A DNA stretch of 64,000 nt, taken from F23-D06 sp947165685. GTDB lineage: Bacteria > Bacteroidota > Bacteroidia > Bacteroidales > WCHB1-69. Of this stretch, positions 9,612-17,527 are shown one piece after another (position 1 is the stretch's first letter; every line of letters starts with the position of its first letter). Position numbers and translations under genes: made by a program. The DNA lies in assembly GCA_947165685.1 (NCBI GenBank), contig CAMVBK010000014.1, positions 1 to 64,000 of the forward strand, given 5' to 3'. The notes beneath the pieces are model-generated. The model saw only the letters and a program-made list of their open reading frames with translations, did not search any database and was not told the origin of the DNA.

Positions 9612-10301
9612 ATGAAACTGATTGACAACGTCTTATCCCTCTTCTACCCACGATTGTGCGCATCATGCGGCGACGCTCTCCAACAAAACGAGCAATGCCT
9701 CTGCTTGAATTGCATGCTTCATCTACCTGAAACACAGTTCCATAAACAGCACTTCAACCCACTGCGGAAAGTGTTCGACGGACGTGTTCCCGTGGAAGAA
9801 GTCACCGCCCTGATGAGTTACAAGAAAGCCAACCACACCCAAAAAATCCTCCACAATCTCAAGTACAAAGGTCAAAAAGAAATCGGAGCGGTATTAGGCG
9901 AATATTTTGGTGGACAACTGATTACGGAGGAACGATACCGCAGTATCCAATCTATCCTGCCCATCCCGCTGCATCCCAAAAAGAAACGGAAGCGCGGCTA
10001 CAACCAAAGCGAATGGATAGCCATGGGGCTCTCAAAAGGCATGGGCATCCCCTACCTGACCAACGTACTCGTCAGAACGCAATTCACCGACACACAGACC
10101 CGCAAGAACCGGTTCGCCCGTTGGCAGAACGTGAAGGAGGTTTTCGAGGTGCAACATCCCGAAAAAGTGGCCTATACGCACGTGCTGGTCTGCGACGACG
10201 TGCTCACCACCGGCGCCACCACCGAGGCCGCTATCCGAAAGCTGATAGAGGTCGATGGCGTGAAAGTCAGCGTGGTCACCCTCGCCGCCACCACACTGTG
10301 A
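9612..10301 (+). CDS. ComF-family phosphoribosyltransferase-like protein
   Basis: 229 residues. An N-terminal four-cysteine zinc knuckle (CASCGD...CLCLNC) is followed by 'ILPIPLHPKKKRKRGYNQSE' and the PRPP-binding loop 'VLVCDDVLTTGATTEAA' near residue 196. This is the complete ComF/GntX layout; the family is linked to DNA uptake and possibly to DNA processing, but its reaction is not established. It starts 105 nt after the flavin reductase gene, and no TAnnTTTG box was seen in that gap. Confidence 0.88.
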   Translation: MKLIDNVLSLFYPRLCASCGDALQQNEQCLCLNCMLHLPETQFHKQHFNPLRKVFDGRVPVEEVTALMSYKKANHTQKILHNLKYKGQKEIGAVLGEYFGGQLITEERYRSIQSILPIPLHPKKKRKRGYNQSEWIAMGLSKGMGIPYLTNVLVRTQFTDTQTRKNRFARWQNVKEVFEVQHPEKVAYTHVLVCDDVLTTGATTEAAIRKLIEVDGVKVSVVTLAATTL

Positions 10302-10360
10302 CGGACACTGACAGATGCGGTGCGACACACGACACCTTCGGCTTGCACGGTTGTGCTCTC

Positions 10361-10500
10361 CACACTGCGCTACGCTTGTGTTTGTGTGATACCCCAACAC
10401 TGCGCTACGCTTGTGTTTATGTGATACCCCCACACTGCGCTACGCTTGTGTGGGGTTATTTGCACTACGTGCGTATTGCCTCTCCGAGGCTGCTTAAGGA
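10361..10500 (-). repeat. Dispersed multi-hairpin repeat, copy A
   Basis: Three units of about 20 nt with core ACTGCGCTACGCTTGTG at 10361-10381, 10397-10416 and 10431-10451 (about 35-nt period) precede a tail at 10452-10500. The tail can fold into GCAC/GTGC and GCCTC-tcc-GAGGC hairpins. The same arrangement occurs inverted at 60993-61133. Orientation is set by the other copy. Confidence 0.85.
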
Positions 10501-10513
10501 AAAAGTTTTTTTG

Positions 10514-10521
10514 TATATTTG
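10514..10521 (+). promoter_or_regulatory. TAnnTTTG box abutting the small lipoprotein start
   Basis: TATATTTG ends only 4 nt before the ATG at 10526. A start site about 7 nt downstream would fall inside the start codon, so either the mRNA is leaderless or this is not the working promoter. Confidence 0.35.
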
Positions 10522-10525
10522 CCGT

Positions 10526-10723
10526 ATGAAAAAGAAACTGATATTTGGAATTTTATTTTGCGTAACGATTTGTGTATTAACATCTTGTTCGCCAAAGATT
10601 AACGGTGCCACCCCGCATCGGCGCGACCGCAACTGCGGATGCGAGAACCTCTCCCCCACCCCTTACAATGAACAATGTACAGTGTATAATGTACCATGCA
10701 CGGCATCTGACACTAATCACTAA
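10526..10723 (+). CDS. Small putative lipoprotein, 65 residues
   Basis: A clear lipoprotein signal peptide (MKKKLIFGILFCVTICVLTSC, lipobox LTSC with Cys21) leads into a short polar tail without recognised domain (SPKINGATPHRRDRNCG...). The last 20 or so codons run into low-complexity DNA next to a heptamer tract, so the mature part may be degenerate or the gene a remnant. It lies directly after the hairpin repeat and just before another lipoprotein gene. Function unknown. Confidence 0.5.
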   Translation: MKKKLIFGILFCVTICVLTSCSPKINGATPHRRDRNCGCENLSPTPYNEQCTVYNVPCTASDTNH

Positions 10724-10738
10724 TCACCAATCACCGAT
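10711..10738 (+). repeat. Heptanucleotide tandem repeat, 4 units
   Basis: CACTAAT, CACTAAT, CACCAAT, CACCGAT in a row, running into the start codon of the following lipoprotein gene. Confidence 0.75.
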
Positions 10739-11489
10739 GAAGAAATTACCCCTGTTTCTCTTGGCTATATCCATGTTGGCAGCTTGTACCAACCGACACA
10801 CCTCCGTGCGCATTTCGGGCGACATCCAAAACGGAAACACCCAAAAAATCGTACTGGCCCTCATCACCTCGGAGGGCATGGAGCTAATTGATTCCGCCAA
10901 CCTGAAAAACGGACATTTCGACTTCAAGGTCTCCTCTGAAAACGAACTGATTAAAGAGCGCGAAAACGCCCCCATGATGTTCCAACTGTTCCTCACAGAA
11001 GACAACAGTCTGGCCACCATGGCCAAAAAAGGCGAGAAACTGGTCATCACCGCCGATGCGGAAGACCTCACCAAAACCTACCATATCTCCGGCGGCGAGG
11101 AAGCCGTGCTGATGCACCAATTAGACAGTGCGCTGACACAATTTGTGACCAAATCGGAAAAATTATACGAAACGTACCAAAAAAACATGGAAAACGACTC
11201 TTCCCGCGCGGAGATTGAAGCGAAATATGTGAAAACACTTCAAAACCATCGAAAATATTTAGAAGATTTCATCGCTACCCACCCGAACAACATGGCTTCC
11301 TATATCGCTTTCTATCAAAGCTATAACCGGCGGAACTTCTTCGACATGTACCAAGATCTGGACCTGCTGAAGCAAATCAACACGAACATGTCGAAAGTCT
11401 ATCCAGAGAGCGAATACGTGAAAACCATGATCCACGTGGCGGAAATGGTGGAAATGCGCATGCCCGGTCCGCAAGCCGAAGCGAAATAA
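10737..11489 (+). CDS. Lipoprotein with DUF4369-like N-terminal domain
   Basis: 250 residues. The signal peptide ends in lipobox LAAC (Cys17). Residues about 24-125 ('VRISGDIQNGNTQKIVLALI...GHFDFKV') look like the DUF4369 beta-sandwich that sits in front of the thioredoxin domain of many Bacteroidota TlpA-like proteins. Here the C-terminal half is a helical segment ('SALTQFVTKSEKLYETYQKNM...') with no CxxC thioredoxin domain. It is probably anchored in the outer or inner membrane. The ATG at 10737 is used because it directly precedes the signal peptide; an upstream in-frame start would spoil it. Confidence 0.75.
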   Translation: MKKLPLFLLAISMLAACTNRHTSVRISGDIQNGNTQKIVLALITSEGMELIDSANLKNGHFDFKVSSENELIKERENAPMMFQLFLTEDNSLATMAKKGEKLVITADAEDLTKTYHISGGEEAVLMHQLDSALTQFVTKSEKLYETYQKNMENDSSRAEIEAKYVKTLQNHRKYLEDFIATHPNNMASYIAFYQSYNRRNFFDMYQDLDLLKQINTNMSKVYPESEYVKTMIHVAEMVEMRMPGPQAEAK

Positions 11490-11525
11490 ATTGAATCTTT
11501 GTACCTCATTTTTGAAAAATAAACG

Positions 11526-13046
11526 ATGGAGAAAATTATCATTTTGGATTTCGGTTCCCAATATACGCAGCTCATCGCGCGCCGTATCCGCGAACTGAAC
11601 ACGTATTGCGAGATTTTGCCTTACAACAAGTTTCCGTTCGGAGACCCTGACATCAAGGGCGTTATCCTTTCCGGAAGTCCGTTTTCGGTGAACGACGCCA
11701 ACGCTTTCAAACCGGACCTCTCGGAAATCAGGGGCCACTACCCGCTGCTCGGCATCTGCTATGGTGCGCAGTATTTGGCACAGGTTGGCGGCGGTGTCGT
11801 CGGGGCAAGCTCCACCCGCGAGTACGGCCGCGCCCACCTCGCCTTCGTGGAGGCCGACGATGTGCTGCTGAAAGGCGTTCCGCAAGAGAGCCAAGTGTGG
11901 ATGTCGCACGGCGATACTATCCTGCAACTTCCTGACAATTACCATATTATCGCCAGTAGCAAGGAGGTGAAAGTGGCCGCTTACCACATTCTGGAGGAAC
12001 CTACTTGGGCGGTGCAATTCCACCCCGAGGTCTATCACTCCACCGACGGCACGACCATCCTGCGCAACTTTGTGCAGACCATCTGCGGTTGCAAGCAGGA
12101 CTGGACCCCCGAATCGTTCATCGAAAGCACCGTGCGCGAACTGCGCGAGGAGGTCGGCAGCGACAACGTGGTGCTCGGCCTTTCCGGCGGTGTCGATTCC
12201 ACCGTGGCGGCCGTGTTGCTCAACAAAGCCATCGGCAAGCAGCTCAACTGCATCTTCGTGGATAACGGCTTGTTGCGCAAAGACGAGTTCACCTCCGTGC
12301 TGGAGCAGTACAAAACCTTGGGACTCAACATCAAAGGCGTAAACGCTTCCCAGCGTTTCTACGACGCTTTGCGCGGCGTGACCGATCCCGAGAAGAAGCG
12401 CAAGATCATCGGTGCGGGCTTCATCGAAGTGTTCGAGGAAGAGGCCCGTAAGTTAGACAATATTAAGTGGTTGGCGCAAGGAACCATCTATCCCGACCGC
12501 ATCGAATCGCTCTCCATCACCGGCATGGTCATCAAATCGCACCACAACGTGGGCGGCCTGCCGGAGAAGATGAACATGAAGATCATCGAACCGCTGAAGC
12601 TGCTCTTCAAGGACGAGGTTCGCCGTATTGGCACAGCCTTGGGCATTCCCGAGCGGCTCATCAAGCGCCATCCGTTCCCGGGTCCCGGCCTGGGTGTGCG
12701 CATCTTGGGCGACATCACCCCCGAGAAGGTCCGGATCCTGCAAGAGGCCGACGCCATCTTCATCAACGGATTGTGGGACAACGACTTGTACGACAAAGTG
12801 TGGCAGGCGGGCACCATCCTGCTGCCGATTCAATCGGTGGGCGTGATGGGTGACGAGCGCACCTACGAGAACGCCGTGGCCCTGCGTGCCGTGCTCTCCA
12901 CCGACGGCATGACCGCCGACTGGGCGCACTTGCCTTACGAATTCCTCGCCAAGGTCTCCAACGACATCATCAACAAGGTTCGCGGCGTCAACCGCGTGGT
13001 CTATGACATCAGCTCGAAACCGCCCGCAACGATCGAGTGGGAATAG
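11526..13046 (+). CDS. guaA: GMP synthase (glutamine-hydrolysing)
   Basis: 506 residues. A class I glutamine amidotransferase domain (GILLG-type 'LLGICYGAQYLA', nucleophile Cys about 78; His/Glu in 'WAVQFHPEVYHS') is followed by the ATP pyrophosphatase P-loop 'LGLSGGVDSTVAA' (about 220) and the C-terminal dimerisation region 'KPPATIEWE'. It aminates XMP to GMP, completing the branch begun by guaB. Length and termini are normal. Confidence 0.97.
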   Translation: MEKIIILDFGSQYTQLIARRIRELNTYCEILPYNKFPFGDPDIKGVILSGSPFSVNDANAFKPDLSEIRGHYPLLGICYGAQYLAQVGGGVVGASSTREYGRAHLAFVEADDVLLKGVPQESQVWMSHGDTILQLPDNYHIIASSKEVKVAAYHILEEPTWAVQFHPEVYHSTDGTTILRNFVQTICGCKQDWTPESFIESTVRELREEVGSDNVVLGLSGGVDSTVAAVLLNKAIGKQLNCIFVDNGLLRKDEFTSVLEQYKTLGLNIKGVNASQRFYDALRGVTDPEKKRKIIGAGFIEVFEEEARKLDNIKWLAQGTIYPDRIESLSITGMVIKSHHNVGGLPEKMNMKIIEPLKLLFKDEVRRIGTALGIPERLIKRHPFPGPGLGVRILGDITPEKVRILQEADAIFINGLWDNDLYDKVWQAGTILLPIQSVGVMGDERTYENAVALRAVLSTDGMTADWAHLPYEFLAKVSNDIINKVRGVNRVVYDISSKPPATIEWE

Positions 13047-13047
13047 A

Positions 13048-13060
13048 CCTTTTGTGCGAC
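13048..13060 (+). repeat. 13-bp direct repeat, left copy, flanking the MntA/HepT module
   Basis: CCTTTTGTGCGAC, one base after the guaA stop codon. The identical 13-mer recurs at 14033-14045, on the other side of the toxin-antitoxin pair. Confidence 0.6.
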
Positions 13061-13075
13061 TTATAGAAAAAGTTG

Positions 13076-13083
13076 TATCTTTG
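13076..13083 (+). promoter_or_regulatory. Promoter box of the MntA/HepT operon
   Basis: TATCTTTG followed by CAG, 16 nt before the ATG at 13100. It supports that start over the in-frame codon at 13073, which would lie upstream of the transcript start. Confidence 0.65.
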
Positions 13084-13099
13084 CAGCGAAAAAAGATAT

Positions 13100-13414
13100 A
13101 TGACTGCGGAACACATACTGAAAAAATTAAAGGAGACTGCTAATAAGGCCCTCCCTCTCGGTGGTGTGGCACTCCTTTTTGGTTCTCAAGCAAGAGGAAC
13201 TGCCACTGATGGCTCCGATTGGGATGTTTTGATAGTTCTTGACAAGGATAAAATCACCTATCAGGACTATGCTGAAGTAGCATATCCTTTCGATCAACTT
13301 GGATGGGAAGTGGATGCTATGATCAGTCCTGTTTTATATACAAAAAAAGATTGGGAGAAAGCAAGTTTCACGCCTTTTTATAAAAATGTCATGCGGGAGG
13401 GCGTACTGTTATGA
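13100..13414 (+). CDS. MntA-type minimal nucleotidyltransferase (antitoxin)
   Basis: 104-residue minimal nucleotidyltransferase with the signature GS-x10-DxD ('FGSQARGTATDGSDWDVLI', about residues 26-44) and a further acidic residue in 'WEVDAMI'. In type VII toxin-antitoxin pairs such proteins AMPylate and silence the HEPN toxin encoded next to them. The four-base overlap ATGA with the following HEPN gene fits that pairing. The pair sits between guaA and a T9SS gene and is bracketed by a 13-bp direct repeat, suggesting later acquisition. Confidence 0.85.
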   Translation: MTAEHILKKLKETANKALPLGGVALLFGSQARGTATDGSDWDVLIVLDKDKITYQDYAEVAYPFDQLGWEVDAMISPVLYTKKDWEKASFTPFYKNVMREGVLL

Positions 13415-13812
13415 GTCTAACGAATGAGGAACGACAGGCCGTTGTGAAACATCGGTTAGAAAAATCACACAAGGCTTTTTCTCAGGTCAAGAACATAGTT
13501 CCGATGGGATATTGGGAAATTGTGGCGAACCGCTTGTACTATGCCTCCTTTTACGCAGTCTCTGCTTTACTAATAAACAAAGGTCTGGTCGCACAAACGC
13601 ACCATGGTGTTATGCATTTGTTCGGACTTCATTTCATTAAAACAGGGCTGGTGGAAAACCGTTACGGTGCCTTGTATGGCAGACTGTTCTCATTACGACA
13701 AACGGGCGATTACAGTGACACCTTTGACCTAACAGAAGAAGATGTTACACCTCTGATTGCTCCAACAGGGGAATTTATTGGTGTTATCAATAAGTTGATT
13801 GCAGGAGAGTAA
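13411..13812 (+). CDS. HEPN-domain protein (HepT-like toxin)
   Basis: 133 residues, all-helical HEPN protein of the UPF0332-like type: 'VANRLYYASFYAVSALLI' in the middle and 'RQTGDYSDTFDLTEEDV' near the C-terminus. HEPN toxins usually cleave RNA through an R-x(4-6)-H motif. That motif is not evident at the expected place here, so this may belong to the variants with a different or lost active site. It overlaps the nucleotidyltransferase gene by 4 bases and is presumably its partner. Confidence 0.8.
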   Translation: MSLTNEERQAVVKHRLEKSHKAFSQVKNIVPMGYWEIVANRLYYASFYAVSALLINKGLVAQTHHGVMHLFGLHFIKTGLVENRYGALYGRLFSLRQTGDYSDTFDLTEEDVTPLIAPTGEFIGVINKLIAGE

Positions 13813-13885
13813 CCGATATTAACTAACCTTTTTGTTACTGCGATAGTGACACGTGGCGTCATCATGGAGAAACGCAACATCAACC

Positions 13886-13934
13886 TGAGTTTTTTCCAAA
13901 GTTGCCGAAATTTTACGATTTTGGAAAAAACTCA
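13886..13934. repeat. 15-bp perfect inverted repeat
   Basis: TGAGTTTTTTCCAAA (13886-13900) and TTTGGAAAAAACTCA (13920-13934) separated by 19 nt. No T-tract follows, so it is not a simple terminator. It lies in the 292-nt gap between the HEPN gene and the T9SS gene, which otherwise holds only the right 13-bp direct repeat. Confidence 0.75.
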
Positions 13935-14032
13935 ACCCGATAATCCTTGATTTTAATAATTGAAACATTAAGAATATCAACCACATACGAATAACAATCA
14001 AAAAAATTTCACATTCGATGTGACAAAATCGT

Positions 14033-14045
14033 CCTTTTGTGCGAC
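14033..14045 (+). repeat. 13-bp direct repeat, right copy
   Basis: CCTTTTGTGCGAC, identical to 13048-13060 and about 60 nt before the T9SS gene start. Confidence 0.6.
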
Positions 14046-14104
14046 AAAGAGGATATAAGGGATTATTATCATCTGAATGTTAAACCAATTAAAATTATAA
14101 CAAT

Positions 14105-16141
14105 ATGAAAATCAACCTCTTGCCCCCCAATCTCGCCATTAAACGGCTGATTTCCATCATCCTCATCCTTCTGGCCACCCTCTCCGCCTCCGCTCAGGGC
14201 GAGTGGAAGTGGGCGAACTATTGGTCGGGAAGCGATGAACTTGGCAACAATCTAACAAATTGTATTGTGCGAACTGCATTTGACGATGATGGAAACATAT
14301 ACGTTTTCGGAAGTTGCGGTGGTAGCGCGACTCTTTATGCCCAAAATGGCACCTCGCATTTTTCCGATAATGCGACGATTGTGGCAAATGGCAGTCCGGG
14401 ATCTGTATTGGCTAAATTTGATTCCCTTGGAAATCTGCTTTGGCACAGATTTATCAAAAGTTTAAATTGTACTTCTATGCCATACGACATGTTTGTGCGT
14501 GACAACAGAATCACAATTGCTGGAGAATATGCTTTCCAATTAAACAGTGTAACGCAGTTGTGGTTTATTGACACTTTGATAGACTCACAATGTGCACTCT
14601 CCTACCCGTCGGGAACGATTCATCCACCATATACGTTTGGCAACTACAGCTATTTTGTCACCTTTGATTTGGATGGTAACAAACTGGAAAATCATTTTGT
14701 ACACGCCATAGCTCGTGAACGTATAGGAGGAGAATATTTGTTGGATATGCCACTAAGCAGACGAATAATTGGAGCACATCCTGTATGTGTGGATAGCCAA
14801 GGCAATACATTTATTGCAATGAGCACTTATTACGCAGGTCCCGACACCCTTCCTTACACTATCATTATTGATGGAGATTCAACTAAAACCTATCAGATTT
14901 TTTTACCAGGAAATTGCACTGATGAAAGTCAACAAATATATAATATGATGATTTGCAAATTTACGCCCACATGGGAACTGGCTTGGATGAAATTGATAGT
15001 GGATCATACGGAAGGGCTTTCTCCCGCTTTACCATATGACTCGTTACATCCTTATTTTGTTCCTTATATGGGTGGAATGAGTATTGATGAAGATGACAAT
15101 TTATATATTTCCGGCTATTTAACCGAAATGGATTTTATGGATGCATATAATCAATATCCAATGCGAATATACTGGGACAACACGCATTTTGCAGAAATAG
15201 CCGATAAAAGTTTGGCAACAAAACTCCCTTTTATACTGAAATATTCTTCAGATGGAAACATTATTTGGTCAAATCAGGCATACGTAAAAAATGAGCCAAA
15301 CATTAATACTTACCATACACCGGAATGGTCTGACAATTTCGTTAACAATGAAGGTGTTTATTTGTTGGGACGCGCAGATGATGCTGGTGGTCATCATCCA
15401 TTATTCTATTTCGATAACGAGAACAATTCCCTCCAAATACCTACTAATGCCCATACAGGTTTTTATGTAAAATTTGACAAAGAGAATGGTTCATTCAAGA
15501 AGCTTGGACAACCCACAGGACTACACACATCGGCTATTCCAGGAGCAAAGCCTGCTGTCATCAACAACCATTTAATTGGTCAGTTTACGTATGATTTTAG
15601 CCAAGGTTGTATGCTTGCTTATTTCAACACCGAGGGAGAGTTTGTGTCAGCAGATACAATATACCATACTTCTGATTCACGTGTAAGACCGTTAAAAACT
15701 ATTGTAAACAACTATGGAGGTATATTATGTGATAGAATTGCCACCCAAGACTTAACTTTTGGCCACGACATTTCCCTCAACTTTACCGACCCTGGGAACA
15801 GCCACGCCGTATTCGCGTACAAGTACGACCCGTCCATCTTGGAGCCTTTCGTCCCCGACGATTCGGTGGGCATCGAGGACTACCTCGGCAGGCGTGAGAG
15901 CGACATCTACCTCTACCCCAACCCCACGTCGGGCGAGGCCGTGGTGTGCGGCTATATGTACGGCTACCGCAGCATCGAGCTGCTCGACCTCCAGGGCCGC
16001 AAGCTGGCCACCCTCTTGGATTCGCCCGACGGCACGTCCTTGCCGGTGATCGACCTCTCGCCCTATCCCTCCGGCACGTACCTCGTGAAGATCAACTTTG
16101 AGCGAGGGGTGAGCGTGGTGATGAAAATAGTGAGGAGGTAG
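14105..16141 (+). CDS. Secreted protein with T9SS C-terminal sorting domain and propeller-like repeats
   Basis: 678 residues. The signal peptide (about 1-30, ending SASAQG) is followed by several copies of a 'F-D-x-x-G-N-x-x-W' motif ('KFDSLGNLLWHRF', 'TFDLDGNKLENHF', 'KYSSDGNIIWSNQ') typical of SBBP-type beta-propeller blades. The last 90 residues ('LYPNPTSGEA'...'SGTYLVKI') form a type A T9SS sorting domain, so the protein should be exported and attached at or released from the cell surface. Function unknown. The 3' end is GC-richer than the body, and about 100 bp of it are duplicated at 16976-17076 beyond the HigBA genes. Confidence 0.82.
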   Translation: MKINLLPPNLAIKRLISIILILLATLSASAQGEWKWANYWSGSDELGNNLTNCIVRTAFDDDGNIYVFGSCGGSATLYAQNGTSHFSDNATIVANGSPGSVLAKFDSLGNLLWHRFIKSLNCTSMPYDMFVRDNRITIAGEYAFQLNSVTQLWFIDTLIDSQCALSYPSGTIHPPYTFGNYSYFVTFDLDGNKLENHFVHAIARERIGGEYLLDMPLSRRIIGAHPVCVDSQGNTFIAMSTYYAGPDTLPYTIIIDGDSTKTYQIFLPGNCTDESQQIYNMMICKFTPTWELAWMKLIVDHTEGLSPALPYDSLHPYFVPYMGGMSIDEDDNLYISGYLTEMDFMDAYNQYPMRIYWDNTHFAEIADKSLATKLPFILKYSSDGNIIWSNQAYVKNEPNINTYHTPEWSDNFVNNEGVYLLGRADDAGGHHPLFYFDNENNSLQIPTNAHTGFYVKFDKENGSFKKLGQPTGLHTSAIPGAKPAVINNHLIGQFTYDFSQGCMLAYFNTEGEFVSADTIYHTSDSRVRPLKTIVNNYGGILCDRIATQDLTFGHDISLNFTDPGNSHAVFAYKYDPSILEPFVPDDSVGIEDYLGRRESDIYLYPNPTSGEAVVCGYMYGYRSIELLDLQGRKLATLLDSPDGTSLPVIDLSPYPSGTYLVKINFERGVSVVMKIVRR

Positions 16142-16224
16142 CAGTTAGGAGTTGGGCAACAACAATCTCGCCCTGAAAAACAGAGCGGAACCGTAATTGC
16201 TTTCCATGTGGTGACAATTTTGCT

Positions 16225-16536
16225 TTATAGCATAGCCGCCACCTTTCTTATGCCCTTTAATACATCCATTAAGGAAGAGTCTTTTCGGGCAGTTTGCATG
16301 TTGTATTTTGTTTGGAGATACATCAATGAATCGGCGGGCACGTCAAGGGCCGCCTCAAACATAAGGGCCGTTTTAGCCGTCAGTGGGCGACGGGCGTTCA
16401 GAATTTCGTTGACCACTGAATAGGTCAATCCCATGCTCTCCGCCAATTGACGCTGGCTGATGCCGCGTTCTTCAATCTCGTCTTTCAGCACCTCGCCCGG
16501 GTGTGTGGGATAAGCCCCATATCCTAAGTTTCCCAT
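16225..16536 (-). CDS. HigA-family antitoxin (helix-turn-helix)
   Basis: 103 residues. 'HPGEVLKDEIEERGISQRQLAESMGLTYSVVNEILNARRPLTAKTALMFEAAL' (about 11-63) is the classic XRE-type HTH of HigA/VapI antitoxins, which bind the HigB toxin and repress their operon. The start at 16536 is chosen because it is preceded by a strong AAGGAGG and the family homology begins there; the longer frame upstream would overlap the toxin gene. The gene follows higB, the toxin-first order usual for HigBA. Confidence 0.85.
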   Translation of the reverse strand: MGNLGYGAYPTHPGEVLKDEIEERGISQRQLAESMGLTYSVVNEILNARRPLTAKTALMFEAALDVPADSLMYLQTKYNMQTARKDSSLMDVLKGIRKVAAML

Positions 16537-16543
16537 ATTGTTT

Positions 16544-16550
16544 CCTCCTT
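16544..16550 (-). promoter_or_regulatory. Strong Shine-Dalgarno of higA
   Basis: AAGGAGG on the minus strand, 7 nt before the antitoxin start and touching the toxin stop codon. Such a perfect site is unusual here, where most genes show none. Confidence 0.7.
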
Positions 16551-16864
16551 TATTTCTTTTTGTAATGTTTCGACAATTCAGTAATGTTGCAAATGGTGAT
16601 GCCTCCCGCTGCGGTTGTTTTAAACTCAACCCTGTACTGGTCATTTACTCGCACAGATTCCAGTCCTGCCTTGTCGCCCGCCAATTTCTCATAGCGGAGG
16701 GTTCGATATCTATAAAGATCAACAGCTTTGTCAACAGAGTCTAAGATGTTCACCACGCGCACATATTTTTTCACGATGTTCGGTTGGTAACGGTGTTGTT
16801 TGTCACTGGCTTCGCCGTCATAGTATAATTCCCGAAGGTAGTCTTGTTCGAATGTTATCTCCAT
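16550..16864 (-). CDS. HigB-family toxin (RelE superfamily)
   Basis: 104 residues beginning MEITFEQDYLRELYY, with 'LDSVDKAVDLYRYRTLRYEKLAGDKAG' and 'SVRVNDQYRVEF' as in HigB/RelE-fold killer proteins, which cleave mRNA on the ribosome. The Met at 16864 is preferred over one eight codons upstream because the promoter box at 16886-16893 would start transcription between them. Followed after 13 nt by the HigA antitoxin. Confidence 0.85.
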   Translation of the reverse strand: MEITFEQDYLRELYYDGEASDKQHRYQPNIVKKYVRVVNILDSVDKAVDLYRYRTLRYEKLAGDKAGLESVRVNDQYRVEFKTTAAGGITICNITELSKHYKKK

Positions 16865-16885
16865 CACATCATTTTTTTCAAGGTG

Positions 16886-16893
16886 CAAAAATA
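16886..16893 (-). promoter_or_regulatory. Promoter box of higBA
   Basis: TATTTTTG followed by CAC on the minus strand, 21 nt upstream of the chosen toxin start. Confidence 0.6.
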
Positions 16894-16975
16894 ATATTTT
16901 TGTTCAAAAGTTCGCATTTTTTGCGAATTTATATCAAGGTCAATCTGAAAGATTGTTGCCTTATCCTTTGCCTTA

Positions 16976-17076
16976 ACCTCTCGCCCTATCCCTCCGGCAC
17001 ATACCTCGTGAAGATCAACTTCGAGCGGGGGGTGAGCGTGGTGAGGAAGATAGTGAGGAAGATAGTGAGGAGGTAG
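16976..17076 (+). pseudogene. Duplicated 3' end of a T9SS sorting-domain gene
   Basis: About 100 bp encode LSPYPSGTYLVKINFERG and the following VSVVRKIVRKIVRR, nearly identical to the last 28 codons of the gene ending at 16141, including the stop codon and following bases. A 12-bp internal duplication (aagatagtgagg) is unique to this copy. No upstream coding sequence remains, so it is a remnant of a duplication that now brackets the HigBA genes. Confidence 0.85.
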
Positions 17077-17096
17077 CAGTTAGTAGTTAGCAGTTG
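17076..17096 (+). repeat. Heptanucleotide tandem repeat, 3 units
   Basis: GCAGTTA, GTAGTTA, GCAGTTG directly after the remnant's stop codon. A degenerate version follows the stop at 16141. Confidence 0.6.
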
Positions 17097-17494
17097 CGCT
17101 GGCGGGGCGGAGGCTCCCGCTTGTCGGGATCCTCAATCTGAATCAGCCTACGATATTGACTCCAATTCAATTGCGAACGCACTGTGTTCGCAATTGGGTA
17201 AGTTCTGTAAAACTGACGGCTTTGTTCTAATTGGCGCACACTGAACCCACTCCCGTATTCAGGTGTCAAACGCTTCGAAAGATTTCGGATGATGTACTTG
17301 CCATAGTCTGCGCGCTCTTTCCCTTGCTGCTCTTCTTCAAAGATACGCTTCCCTAAGTTCCAATACATCTGCACGCGACAGAAATCAACGCTACGCACGG
17401 CATTACTGCGAGCTTTTTCGATTATCTGACAGGCGTCTTGATAAAGCGTGTCTGTAGATTCAATTTTCACAAGTTCAGCCTCGTTCTTTTTCAT
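17087..17494 (-). pseudogene. Truncated DUF1016 (YhcG-type) nuclease gene, N-terminal part only
   Basis: The frame encodes 135 residues. The first 125 or so match the DUF1016 N-terminal domain ('VQMYWNLGKRIFEEEQQGKERADYG', 'LTPEYGSGFSVRQLEQSRQFY', 'LNWSQYRRLIQIEDPDKRE'). Full-length proteins of this family are about 330-380 residues and end in a PD-(D/E)XK nuclease domain, absent here. The homology stops at 'EDPDKRE', after which the frame runs ten codons into sequence next to the T9SS remnant. A promoter box remains, so a short product might still be made. Confidence 0.82.
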
Positions 17495-17519
17495 CTCTGA
17501 ATTTTTAAATTGTTGCCTG

Positions 17520-17527
17520 CAAATTTA
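17520..17527 (-). promoter_or_regulatory. Promoter box of the truncated DUF1016 gene
   Basis: TAAATTTG followed by CAG on the minus strand, 25 nt before the start codon. Confidence 0.5.

Noticed and set aside
10361..10451. CRISPR-like array because of three regularly spaced repeats
   Set aside because: Units are only about 20 nt, spacers are short and similar, no cas genes are near, and the same array exists inverted at 61 kb.
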